DNA of 64,000 nt from JAEUHQ01 sp964538915. Its GTDB lineage: Bacteria; Planctomycetota; UBA1135; UBA2386. The stretch spans positions 6,269 through 70,268 of the forward strand of contig CAZIFB010000024.1 in the NCBI GenBank assembly GCA_964538915.1, in the 5' to 3' direction. Both the position numbers and the translations under genes were made by a program. The notes under the pieces are model-generated. The model ran no database searches. It had not been told where the DNA came from and saw only the letters and a list, made by a program, of their open reading frames with translations. Each line of letters begins with the position of its first letter. Within the stretch, counting starts at the first letter, position 1. Of this stretch, positions 25,618 to 33,819 are shown one piece after another.

Positions 25618-27585
25618 ATGCTCGACAAGACCGTGAAGTTCGACGGCCGCGTTCTCTACCTGACCGAAGATCAGGAGCAGCTGAAGGCGCAGCTCCACTC
25701 GGGGGCGACGCTGCAGCACGATCCGGCCCGCAAGCTGATCGACAACATCTCGACCGACGAGCTGACGCCCGGCTGGGTCTGCTACTACTACGACGAGACG
25801 CTGGCTCGCTACTGCCTCGTCGGCCTGCGGGGCGGCAACGTGAAGCAGGACGCGATCAAGAACAGCGGTGCGTCGGTGATCGTCAGCGGCGTCAGCAAGG
25901 GCTGCGGCAGCTCGCGCGAGACGGCGCCGTACAGCGAGCTGAAGGCCGGCATCAAGCTCGTGATCGCGAAGAACATCGAGAAGATCTACGGCCAGAACTG
26001 CCAGAACATCGGCCTGCTCACGTCGACCGACTTCTCCCTTCTGCCGCGCATCGAGCGAGGTGAGGCGATCCCCATCGAGGAGTTCACGAAGGGCCTCGAC
26101 CCCATCGCCGCCGAGATCGTTCGGCACGGTGGGCTGTTCGCGTACAACCAGGCGCGCCTCGCCGGCAGGACGACGCCGCCGGCCGTGACGACGAAGGCGC
26201 GGCCGATGACGCTGTGCGAGAAGATCATCGCGCAGCGGGCGATCGCCGACGCGAAGACCGGCCGCCTCGGCGTGCCGGCGGTGCAACCGGGCGACGCAAT
26301 GTTCGTCCGCACCGACGTGCGCTTCTCGCACGAGTACGTGACGCCGATGGCGGAGGCGTTGTTCAGGATGGGCCTCGGCAAGGACGCGAAGATCACCGAC
26401 CCGCAGTCGGTGTTCGCGTTCCGCGATCACCTGACGTTCCTCGACCGCATCATGCCCGAGGCGCACGTGAAGATGGGCCTGAAGGAACAGGCCGCGTCGC
26501 TCGCGACGGTGCAGGAGTCGTTCACGAAGAAGCAGGGCATCAAGCTGTACGGCGAGGTCCATCGCAACGGCCAGCTCGTCGGCAGCGAGGGCATCTGCCA
26601 CAACATCGTGATCGAGGACATCGCCGAGCCGGGCCAGCTCGTGATCGGCACCGACAGCCACACGTGCATGGCGGGCGCGATCGGCTGCTTCGCGTTCGGC
26701 GTCGGCTCGACCGACATGGCGAACAGCTGGTTCACGAAGGACGTGCGCGTGAAGGTGCCGGAGTCGGTGCGCGTGAACGTGCGCGGCACGATGCCGAACG
26801 GCGTCTGCGCGAAGGATCTGATGCTGCACCTGCTCAGCGACCAGTTCTTCAAGACGGGTGCCGGCATCGGCAAGGTGCTCGAGTTCGCGGGCCCCGCGGT
26901 CACCGCGATGTCCCTCGACGAACGCGCGACGCTCACCAACATGGCGGTCGAGGCCGGTGGCTTCACCGGCATCATCGAAGCCGACGAGGTGATCGTCGAC
27001 TACATCAGCCAGCAACGCGGCACCGATGCGGCGCGCCTTCGCAAGCAGATCGTGAAGGCCGATCCCGGGGCGACGTACGTGAAGACGTTCGACATCGATC
27101 TCGGGGCGCTCGTGCCCACCGTCGCATCGCCCGGCGATCCGCGGAACGGCATCGCGCTCGCCGAACTGCGCAAGAAGCAGGGCAAGGTGAAGGCGCACAT
27201 CGCCTACGGCGGCTCGTGCACCGGCGGCAAGAAGGCGGACATGGACATGTACGCGAGCGTCGTGCGGAAGGCGGTCGACAAGGGCCGCACGCTGCAGTGC
27301 AAGACGTACATCCAGTTCGGCAGCCAGCGCATTCGCGCCTACGCCGAGAAGATGGGCTACATCCAGCTGTTCGAAGGTGCCGGCGTCGAGCTGATCGACC
27401 CGAGTTGCGGTGCGTGCATCAAGGCGGGCCCCGGCGTGTCGTTCACTGCCGACGAGGTCACCGTGAGCGCCATCAACCGCAACTTCCCCGGCCGCTCCGG
27501 CCCGGGTCAGGTGTGGCTCGCGAGCCCGCTCGTGGTCGCGGCGAGTGCTTTCCTCGGCTACGTCGGCGGCCCCGACGAGCTGTAG
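25618..27585 (+). CDS. Aconitase/IPM-isomerase family hydratase with swivel domain at the N-terminus
   Basis: 655 residues in one chain. Residues 1-195 are a LeuD-like swivel domain (SKGCGSSRETAPYSELKAG near 95). Residues about 200-655 are the LeuC/aconitase catalytic part. Likely [4Fe-4S] ligands are C534 (GGSCTGG), C597 and C600 (PSCGAC); DSHTC (C350) is also conserved. Classical aconitases carry the swivel at the C-terminus, so the order here is reversed. The usual GSCTNS signature reads GSCTGGKKAD. Substrate could be citrate, homocitrate, isopropylmalate or methylcitrate; proximity to gltA and a thiolase favours central metabolism. ATG 25618 follows the thiolase stop by 8 bp. Confidence 0.85.
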   Translation: MLDKTVKFDGRVLYLTEDQEQLKAQLHSGATLQHDPARKLIDNISTDELTPGWVCYYYDETLARYCLVGLRGGNVKQDAIKNSGASVIVSGVSKGCGSSRETAPYSELKAGIKLVIAKNIEKIYGQNCQNIGLLTSTDFSLLPRIERGEAIPIEEFTKGLDPIAAEIVRHGGLFAYNQARLAGRTTPPAVTTKARPMTLCEKIIAQRAIADAKTGRLGVPAVQPGDAMFVRTDVRFSHEYVTPMAEALFRMGLGKDAKITDPQSVFAFRDHLTFLDRIMPEAHVKMGLKEQAASLATVQESFTKKQGIKLYGEVHRNGQLVGSEGICHNIVIEDIAEPGQLVIGTDSHTCMAGAIGCFAFGVGSTDMANSWFTKDVRVKVPESVRVNVRGTMPNGVCAKDLMLHLLSDQFFKTGAGIGKVLEFAGPAVTAMSLDERATLTNMAVEAGGFTGIIEADEVIVDYISQQRGTDAARLRKQIVKADPGATYVKTFDIDLGALVPTVASPGDPRNGIALAELRKKQGKVKAHIAYGGSCTGGKKADMDMYASVVRKAVDKGRTLQCKTYIQFGSQRIRAYAEKMGYIQLFEGAGVELIDPSCGACIKAGPGVSFTADEVTVSAINRNFPGRSGPGQVWLASPLVVAASAFLGYVGGPDEL

Positions 27586-27592
27586 TCGTCGA

Positions 27593-28057
27593 CTACGCGA
27601 GGCGCGTCGGCGGCAGGGCGGCCCAGCGGCGGATGCACGCCCAGACGACGAGCGGCATGCTCGCGGTCAGCACGTAGAACCACGGCGTCCACACCGCGGA
27701 CACGCCGCGGCTCGAGCCCGGTCCCGAGCCCCATTCGAACGCGACCGACAGCGCGGCGAGCGAGGCGAGGATGGCGCTGCCCGGGCGCGTCGCGCGCCGT
27801 TCCGAGTCCGAATCCGATTCGGCGATCGCCATCACCGCGACGAGCAGGCACGTGCAGAAGCACGTGAAGCCTGCCTTCGAGTGCCACCCGGGCGGGCCGA
27901 CCTGGGAGCCGAAGAGGCGTTCGAATCGAACGCGTACCCAGGGCATCGTGGTCGCCCACACCGCGAAGGCGGAGCCGACGAGCAGGATCCGGCGCCACGC
28001 GCGGGGTTCCTTCTCCGGGCGCTGGTCCGGTCCCAGGGGCGAGGGTTGGAACTGCAT
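27593..28057 (-). CDS. Membrane protein of unknown function
   Basis: 154 residues with about four hydrophobic segments (ILLVGSAFAVWATTMPW, AGFTCFCTCLLVAVMAIA, ILASLAALSVAFEW, WFYVLTASMPLVVWACI). No family recognised. The ORF is open far upstream, but ATG 28057 (MQFQPSPLG) is the first that gives a plausible soluble N-terminus before helix 1. Its stop is 7 bp from the aconitase-family stop on the other strand. Codon use matches neighbours. Hydrophobicity and frame purity support a real gene. Confidence 0.6.
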   Translation of the reverse strand: MQFQPSPLGPDQRPEKEPRAWRRILLVGSAFAVWATTMPWVRVRFERLFGSQVGPPGWHSKAGFTCFCTCLLVAVMAIAESDSDSERRATRPGSAILASLAALSVAFEWGSGPGSSRGVSAVWTPWFYVLTASMPLVVWACIRRWAALPPTRLA

Positions 28058-28130
28058 GGCACGGGAGCGTAGCTCCGGGCGGCCGGTCGTGGGGCAGGGA
28101 CGGGCGTCCGGGACGACGTGGTCGTGATCG

Positions 28131-28190
28131 GCTCCGGAGCTTCGGGCAGGCGCGCCGCAAGGAGCGTTGTCAGCGCCCGGAGCCGGGCGC
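28131..28190. promoter_or_regulatory. Palindromes in a divergent intergenic region
   Basis: GCTCCGGAGC at 28131-28140 is a perfect 10-bp palindrome. GCGCCCGG (28173-28180) and CCGGGCGC (28183-28190) form a second perfect inverted repeat with a 2-base centre. Both lie between two divergent membrane-protein genes and could be operators, or a hairpin in the leader of the rightward gene. In DNA this GC-rich, chance palindromes are common. Confidence 0.25.
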
Positions 28191-28233
28191 GATGCAGCGC
28201 CGCCGACCGAAGCGCCGAAGACCGCCGGCGTCC

Positions 28234-29121
28234 ATGACCGACGACGATTGGGCGCCGCTGCCGGAGGACCGCCGGGTCCATCATCCGGGGGAACTCGCCG
28301 ATTCCGCGGCGCGGCCGACGACGTCCGAGGCGGCGGCACCGGTTGTCCCGCCGGTTGCTCCACCGCTTGCTCCGCCCGTCGTGGCGAGAAGGCCGGGTTC
28401 CTCGCCGGCGCGTGATCCGGCTGCCGAGCGGGCATTCGAGGAACTCCGCGCCCGGCTCGCGAACAGCAAGCCCGGCACGAGCTTCGTCGCGGAGTCGCAG
28501 CGTCGGCAGCGGCGCGAGGCGTTGCGGGAGAAACGTGCGTTCGCCGCGGCGATGGCCGAGGCTGCTGCCCGGCCGGTGCACGAGTGGGAGGCCGCCGAAC
28601 CGGCTGCGCCCGCACCCGTGGCGAAGCCCGCGCCGGAACCCGCCGCCGCGGGGAAGCCGGCAGCCGCGGAGGAGCCCGACGTCGATCCGCGGGAATCCGA
28701 GGCTTGGTTCCAGGCGCTTCCTTCGAACGAGCGCGAGCGCCTCCGGGCACACTGGTGGCAGCAGCGACATCGCCACGACGACGAAGTGCCGCGCCGTCAC
28801 CGGCGCATCCTGCGCGCCGGCACGACCGCCGCCGCCGTGTTCTTCGTGCTCGGGATCCTGCAGTCGCCGTGGTTCGGTTCGTTCGATCCGGTGCTGCGAC
28901 TCGCAGCGGCCGGCGGGGTGGCGCTCGGCGTGGCCGAAGCGACCGGCGGTGGCCGGTTCCGCTACGCGGTCGCCGGCGCCGCTGCGTTCGCCGCGGCGAT
29001 GGGCTCGAATCTGTTCGCGAACCCGAGCCTGCTCTTCTCGCTGCTGCTCATGGCGTACGTGTCCGCGATCCTCGGCATGGAACGCGAGATGCTGCGGAGC
29101 GGCGGGTTCCGCGCGGATTGA
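28234..29121 (+). CDS. Membrane protein of unknown function with Ala/Pro-rich N-terminal half
   Basis: 295 residues. The first 190 are low complexity (Ala, Pro, Arg, Glu), including a helical basic stretch (ESQRRQRREALREKRAFAAA). The C-terminal third has three or four hydrophobic helices (GTTAAAVFFVLGILQSPWF, LRLAAAGGVALGVAEAT, YAVAGAAAFAAAMGSNL, LLFSLLLMAYVSAILGM). No family recognised. The ATG at 28234 (MTDDDWAPL) is preferred to 28192, which would add an Arg-rich run overlapping a hairpin. I infer a cytoplasmic disordered arm tethered to a small membrane domain. Confidence 0.55.
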   Translation: MTDDDWAPLPEDRRVHHPGELADSAARPTTSEAAAPVVPPVAPPLAPPVVARRPGSSPARDPAAERAFEELRARLANSKPGTSFVAESQRRQRREALREKRAFAAAMAEAAARPVHEWEAAEPAAPAPVAKPAPEPAAAGKPAAAEEPDVDPRESEAWFQALPSNERERLRAHWWQQRHRHDDEVPRRHRRILRAGTTAAAVFFVLGILQSPWFGSFDPVLRLAAAGGVALGVAEATGGGRFRYAVAGAAAFAAAMGSNLFANPSLLFSLLLMAYVSAILGMEREMLRSGGFRAD

Positions 29122-29136
29122 CGCGCCGGCCCGGCG

Positions 29137-30276
29137 TCAGGGCACGACGACGCGTTCGTTCGTGACCGCTCCGGGCTGCAGCGCCAGGACCTTCCGCACC
29201 GGCGCGTGTCCGGCGATCGCTGCCTCGAACTCGTAGGAGCCGGCGGGCAACGCTTCCGCCGGGGAGACGGTGCCGACGCCGGGCAGCAGATCGATGCCGG
29301 AGACAGCGGCTGCACCCGTGCCCTGCACGACCCAGCGTCGCGCGACCGGTGGTCCGCCGACGAGCCGGATTCCGAGCTTCACCACGCCGGCCTGCGCCGG
29401 GTCGAGGGCCGCGCCGTTGGCGTCGACGAGATCGAACGTGGGCACACATCCGGGCTCCAACGGCGCGTCCTCGAGGAAGCCGTTGCTCCCGGTGAGTTCG
29501 AAGCGACGCTTGTACGGGAGCATGGGCAGCAGGCTGCCGTCCGATGCGACCGCCACGACGCGGATGCCGTACTCGCCGGGCGCCAGCTCCGGCAGTTCGT
29601 ACTTCCCGTCGGCGGCACTCGTGCGCCGCGCCCAGAGCGGCGTGCCGAGTGCCCACGCCTCGGTGCCGCGCGCCTCGGGCGCGAGCACGAATGCGTCGAC
29701 GCGCACGTTCGCGATCGGCACGAGCGAGAGGTCGTGCACGAGCAGCGTGATGCCGGTTGCGACGGCCGCCGGATTCATGATGACGTCGATCGTCGCCGCG
29801 GGAGCGCCGGCGGGGGGAACGCCGATCTCGATCACCGATGGCGTCATGCCGCCCGATTCGACGAGCAGCTGGCCTCGGGTGCTCGCCGGCAGTCGCAACC
29901 TCGCTTCGCCTTCGGCGCCGTCGCCCTTCGCGACCGCGCCGCCGTTGGCGTAGCGCCACGTGAACGACTCGACGGCGCGATGCTCGACCGCCTCGCGCAC
30001 TCGCAACACGACGTTCGCCGGCGCTGCGTCTTGACGCGGAGTGGGCGGCGTCCCGTTCGCCGGGTGCGACGGTTCGGTCGCGGGGGCCGGGCGGGGGCGC
30101 GGCGGTGCCGCGTTGCTGCGTTCGGTCGGCGCCTCGGTTCCGGCTTCGCCGGTACGGGTCTGGCCGTCGCCGCCGGCGGACGGCGGCAGCGCGTCGCGGT
30201 CGTTCGCGAGCAGCGCCCACGCGACGACCACGGCGATCACGCCGAGCAGGGCCAGGACCGGGAGCGCCGAGCGCAT
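29137..30276 (-). CDS. Exported or anchored protein with carboxypeptidase-regulatory-like beta domains
   Basis: 379 residues. N-terminal hydrophobic segment LPVLALLGVIAVVVAWALL serves as signal or anchor. A Pro/Thr-rich linker (30-85) and then two or three beta-sandwich modules follow; the pattern AADGKYELPELAPGEYGIRVV is characteristic of carboxypeptidase-regulatory/Cna-B-like repeats. No catalytic motif. Such proteins are abundant in planctomycete secretomes and are presumed to bind or present surface structures. The neighbouring transporter gene is upstream on the same strand, 60 bp away, so they may share a transcript. Confidence 0.65.
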   Translation of the reverse strand: MRSALPVLALLGVIAVVVAWALLANDRDALPPSAGGDGQTRTGEAGTEAPTERSNAAPPRPRPAPATEPSHPANGTPPTPRQDAAPANVVLRVREAVEHRAVESFTWRYANGGAVAKGDGAEGEARLRLPASTRGQLLVESGGMTPSVIEIGVPPAGAPAATIDVIMNPAAVATGITLLVHDLSLVPIANVRVDAFVLAPEARGTEAWALGTPLWARRTSAADGKYELPELAPGEYGIRVVAVASDGSLLPMLPYKRRFELTGSNGFLEDAPLEPGCVPTFDLVDANGAALDPAQAGVVKLGIRLVGGPPVARRWVVQGTGAAAVSGIDLLPGVGTVSPAEALPAGSYEFEAAIAGHAPVRKVLALQPGAVTNERVVVP

Positions 30277-30336
30277 CGGCGCATCCTGCGCGATCGCCGC
30301 GCCGAAGGCGAGCCCCGACCTCTCACGAACGAAACC

Positions 30337-31557
30337 TCACGAACGAAGCCAGGACCAGCCCGCCGCGATGGCGAGCGTCGCGATCGTGATCGGGATCCCC
30401 GTGCGAAGGTGCTCGAGGAACCAGCTCCGGCGCTGCGGGCGCACGCCGAGGCGCTGCGCCTGTTCGACGACGATGAGGTTGGCGATGGAACCGACGAGGA
30501 GGAGGTTGCCGGCCAGGGTCGTCGCGAGACACAGGATCGGACCGGCGCTCGGATGATCGGCCACCGGCAGCAGCAGCATCGTGAGTGGAACGTTCGAGAT
30601 GACGTTCGAGCCGACGACACTGGTCACGAAGAGCGCGACCGGTCCGTGCAGGTCGAGGCCGGCCTCCCGCAGCCACGCGAAGGCCGCGGCGGCGTGGCCG
30701 GCCGACTGGAACGCGTGGTTGCACACGAACAGGCCCGCGAACAGGACCAGCAGCCCCCAGTCGACCTGTGCGAGCAGGGCGCCCGACTCGATGCGGCGCG
30801 AGACCATCAGCACGCACGCCGCGAGCATCGCCTGCACCTCGCGCGGCAGCGGGCACACGAGCAGTCCCGCGACGAGCACGACGAGCACGGCGACTCCCTT
30901 CCGCGTCTGCCGTCGATCGAAAGGATGGTCTGGACCCACACGCGTCGGCAGGGAGCGTTCGAGCCTGCCCCGGTAGGCGTGGCGCAGGACCACGAACACG
31001 ACCAGGAGGCCGAGGGCCGCGGGGAAGGCGCCGTCCAGCAGGTACGCGCCGAAGGACATGCCGAGCGACTGTCCGATCAGCATGTTCTGCGGATTGCCGA
31101 TCAGGGTCGCGGCCGAGCCGACGTTCGCCGCCGCCGCGAGCGCGAGCAGGAACGGAACGGGGTCGAGCCCGCGCCGGACGCAGACGTCGACGAGCACCGG
31201 TGCGATGGCGAGGCACACGACGTCGTTGGTGAGGAGTGCCGACAACACACCGGCCGCGAGGATCAGCTCGAACAGGAGGCGCTCGGGCGACGACGGCCGT
31301 TCCGCGAGCCAGCGCGTGAGCGCCGCCCAGAAGCCGCCGAGGCGGAACTGAGCGGACACGATCATCAGTCCGAGCAGGAGCCCGATCGTGCCGACGTCGA
31401 TGGCCTGCCAGGCGGAGGTCGCGGTCGTGGCGCCGCCGGCGACGAGCACCACGGCGCCGGCGAGAGCGGCGCACGCGCGGTCGAGGCGCACGCCGGGCAC
31501 CCGGCCCGTCGCCATCACGAGGTAGACGAGTACGAAGACGACGAGCGCCAGGTCCAA
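30337..31557 (-). CDS. SLC13/ArsB-NhaD superfamily ion transporter
   Basis: 406 residues, about 11 membrane helices. The re-entrant-loop motif SAATLIGNPQNMLIG near residue 145 and LTNDVVCLAIAPVLVD near 105 are typical of the ion transporter superfamily that includes ArsB, NhaD and SLC13 carriers. The second half repeats the pattern (SNVISNVPLTMLLLPV, LVGSIANLIVVEQA). The substrate (sodium, arsenite, sulfate or dicarboxylate) cannot be decided here; no arsenic genes are nearby. The predicted start is a TTG; helix 1 begins immediately after it. Confidence 0.8.
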   Translation of the reverse strand: MDLALVVFVLVYLVMATGRVPGVRLDRACAALAGAVVLVAGGATTATSAWQAIDVGTIGLLLGLMIVSAQFRLGGFWAALTRWLAERPSSPERLLFELILAAGVLSALLTNDVVCLAIAPVLVDVCVRRGLDPVPFLLALAAAANVGSAATLIGNPQNMLIGQSLGMSFGAYLLDGAFPAALGLLVVFVVLRHAYRGRLERSLPTRVGPDHPFDRRQTRKGVAVLVVLVAGLLVCPLPREVQAMLAACVLMVSRRIESGALLAQVDWGLLVLFAGLFVCNHAFQSAGHAAAAFAWLREAGLDLHGPVALFVTSVVGSNVISNVPLTMLLLPVADHPSAGPILCLATTLAGNLLLVGSIANLIVVEQAQRLGVRPQRRSWFLEHLRTGIPITIATLAIAAGWSWLRS

Positions 31558-31608
31558 GGTCGCGACGCTACGCGGACCGGCCGGCGCGCGGAAGGGAACG
31601 GGCGACGA

Positions 31609-32187
31609 TCAGCGCGCAGTGGCCTGTGCCGCGAACCACGCCGCGTAGTCCATGCGGACCCAGTCGGGGAACGTCGTCGTCGCCGCGTGCGGTTCGTAGC
31701 GATCGAGCACCTCGTCCATCGCCCCGGTTCCGAATGCGCCGACGTGGCCGTTCGGCACGAGCGCGAGCTGGGCGCGCGCCGCGGCGAGATCGCCGGTGTC
31801 GTGCAGCACGACGATCGCGGCGGCGAGACCGGTGCGATCGACGCCCGCGCGGCAGTGCAGGAGCAGGGGCCGCTCCGCCTCGTCGGCGACGCGCCAGAGT
31901 TCGAGCAGGGTCTCCGGGCGGGGGAGGCGCGTCGCCGACATCGGGACGTTCCAGAAGTGCGCGCCAGATTGTTCGGTCGCGCGCGCGGACAGTGCGGTCG
32001 GGTCACCGTCCCCGCGCAGGCACACCACCGTGCGGATGCCGTGGTCGGCGATGCGTCGCGCGAGTCGTTCTTCGCCGGGCTGCGGCGACCGCCATACGCC
32101 GTCGCCGACTTCGCGGAAGCCGGTGCACGCGGCGGTGCCGGCGAGGAGCGCGAGAAGCGACGAAGTGCGGGCGGCGGATCGGAGCAT
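31609..32187 (-). CDS. Lipoprotein dual-specificity/tyrosine phosphatase
   Basis: 192 residues. Signal with lipobox-like LLAGTAAC; P-loop HCRAGVDRTG (Cx5R) near residue 115, preceded by a typical DSP core (GIRTVVCLRGDGDP). The upstream Asp general acid probably lies near NVPMSATRLP but is not certain. Dual-specificity phosphatases dephosphorylate proteins or phosphorylated carbohydrates and inositols; here it would act outside the cytoplasm. ATG 32187 was chosen for the signal peptide. It is divergent from the quinone oxidoreductase gene by 58 bp. Export of such a phosphatase is notable in a window that also encodes a secreted CotH kinase. Confidence 0.78.
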   Translation of the reverse strand: MLRSAARTSSLLALLAGTAACTGFREVGDGVWRSPQPGEERLARRIADHGIRTVVCLRGDGDPTALSARATEQSGAHFWNVPMSATRLPRPETLLELWRVADEAERPLLLHCRAGVDRTGLAAAIVVLHDTGDLAAARAQLALVPNGHVGAFGTGAMDEVLDRYEPHAATTTFPDWVRMDYAAWFAAQATAR

Positions 32188-32245
32188 GTGCTCGCCGCAC
32201 GGTAGCGCGTCGACACGCCGTGCGCGCTCGGCTATCGACGTGTCG

Positions 32246-33238
32246 ATGAACCGCGCGATCTCCGTGCAAACGACGGGCGGGCCCGAAGTGCTCCGCCTCG
32301 GGGACGTGCCGATGCCGGTGCCGGCCCGCGGCGAAGTCCTGCTGCGGCAAAGTGCGATCGGCGTGAACTTCCTCGACGTGCGCCAGCGGCGCGGCGACGT
32401 GCCGCTGCCGCGCCTGCCGTCGGGCCTCGGCATCGAAGCGGTGGGGGTCGTCGTGGCCGCGGGCGAAGGCGTGACCGCGCCCGCTGTCGGCACCCGGGTC
32501 GCGTATGCGGGCACCGCACTGCTGGGGGCGTACGCCGAGTACCGCGTCGTTCCCGCGTGGCGGCTGGTGCCCGTTCCCGACGCGGTCCCGGACGCCGTCG
32601 CGGCGGCCGTGCTCTGCAAGGGCATGACCGCCGAGTTCCTCGTGCGCCGCACGTTCAAGGTCGGACCGTCGCATCGAGCCCTCGTTCTCGCCGCGGCGGG
32701 TGGCACCGGCGTGCTGCTGTGCCAATGGCTTCACCATCTCGGCGCGTCGGTGCTGGGTGTCGTGTCGAGCCGCGAGAAGGCCGACTTCGCCGCCGCGAAC
32801 GGCTGCCACCATCCCATCGTCGCGGAGCCGTCGGCGACACCGTCGGACTTCGCCGCCGCCGTTCGCCGCATCACGCAGGACCGCGGCGTCGACGTCGTCT
32901 ACGACTCGGTGGGGCGCGCGACGCTCGGTGACTCGCTGCGGTCGCTGAAGCGGCGCGGACTGCTCGTGTCGTTCGGCGCGGCGTCGGGTCCGCCCGAGCC
33001 TCTGGACCTGGCGGCTCTTCGCGATGGCGGATCGCTGTTCGTCACCCGGCCATCGCTCGACGACTACGTCGCGACGCGGCCCGAACTCGAACGCGCCGCA
33101 GGTGCCGTGTTCTCGGCCGTGCAACGCGGCGTCCTGCGGCCGCACCTGACCGGGCGGTTCGCCCTGGCCGACGCCGCCGAGGCGCACCGTCGACTGGAGT
33201 CGCGCCGAACTGTCGGTGCCACCGTTCTGATTCCCTGA
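32246..33238 (+). CDS. Quinone oxidoreductase (zinc-free medium-chain dehydrogenase)
   Basis: 330 residues. GroES-like N-terminal domain (GEVLLRQSAIGVNFLDVRQR) and Rossmann domain with LAAAGGTGVLLCQWLHHLGA; no zinc-ligand cysteines, as in QOR/zeta-crystallin. The family reduces quinones or enones with NADPH. The C-terminus (GRFALADAAEAHRRLESRRT) is family-typical. ATG 32246; a GTG at 32240 is the alternative. Close to E. coli QorA in layout and length. Confidence 0.9.
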   Translation: MNRAISVQTTGGPEVLRLGDVPMPVPARGEVLLRQSAIGVNFLDVRQRRGDVPLPRLPSGLGIEAVGVVVAAGEGVTAPAVGTRVAYAGTALLGAYAEYRVVPAWRLVPVPDAVPDAVAAAVLCKGMTAEFLVRRTFKVGPSHRALVLAAAGGTGVLLCQWLHHLGASVLGVVSSREKADFAAANGCHHPIVAEPSATPSDFAAAVRRITQDRGVDVVYDSVGRATLGDSLRSLKRRGLLVSFGAASGPPEPLDLAALRDGGSLFVTRPSLDDYVATRPELERAAGAVFSAVQRGVLRPHLTGRFALADAAEAHRRLESRRTVGATVLIP

Positions 33239-33297
33239 ACGAGGCACATGAACGGCGCGTGGGAACCTTGCGCGGGGCCGCGTCGTTGGGCCGGCGC

Positions 33298-33813
33298 ATG
33301 AACCAGAACCGCTCCGCGTCCCTTCTCGATGGCGTCAGGATCGCGTCGCCGTGCTCGGCCGACTGGAACTCGATGGAGGGCGACGACCGCCGCCGCTTCT
33401 GCGCGCAGTGCAAGCTGCACGTGCACGACGTGAGCAAGATGACGCGCGACGAGGCCGAGCAGTTGATGCGCGGTGCCGCGAACGGTCGTGTGTGCGTGCG
33501 TCTGTTCCGCCGCGCGGACGGCACGGTGCTGACGCGCGACTGCCCGGTGGGTCTGCGCAAGCGCGTGCGGGCCGCGTTCGGTCGGGCAGTCGCCGCCTGT
33601 GTCTTCGTCTGGGGCCTGGTGTCCTGCACGCGGCCCGCTCCGGGCGGCGAGTCGCCGACAGCGCCTGCAGCGCAGCCGCCGGATCCGCGGCCGCTTCAGG
33701 GCAGACCGCTGCAGGGCGAAGTGGAGATGGGCGACGCCGTCGCGCCGCCGCTGCCGGCACGGACGCCCGAACAACCCGAACAGGGCAAGGTGGCGCGGCC
33801 GGGCGGCGGCTGA
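33298..33813 (+). CDS. Membrane-anchored protein with an N-terminal Cys-rich domain
   Basis: 171 residues. Residues 1-75 form a small conserved domain: SPCSADWNSMEGDDRRRFCA, then QCKLHVHDVSKMTRDEAEQL, ending with a Cys-containing strand (GRVCVRLFRRADGTVLTRDC). The Cys spacing suggests a zinc-binding fold. Similar domains occur at the N-terminus of uncharacterised proteins in myxobacteria, acidobacteria and planctomycetes, usually before a transmembrane helix, as here (AVAACVFVWGLVSC). The C-terminal tail is Pro/Gln/Gly-rich and would be outside the membrane. ATG 33298 starts the conserved domain; the ORF start at 33259 adds 13 unrelated residues. Function unknown. Confidence 0.7.
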   Translation: MNQNRSASLLDGVRIASPCSADWNSMEGDDRRRFCAQCKLHVHDVSKMTRDEAEQLMRGAANGRVCVRLFRRADGTVLTRDCPVGLRKRVRAAFGRAVAACVFVWGLVSCTRPAPGGESPTAPAAQPPDPRPLQGRPLQGEVEMGDAVAPPLPARTPEQPEQGKVARPGGG

Positions 33814-33819
33814 TCCCGA

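Noticed and set aside
29206..32205. 999-residue plus-strand ORF
   Set aside because: Antisense to the transporter and beta-domain protein genes; Arg/Asp/Glu-rich without motifs.
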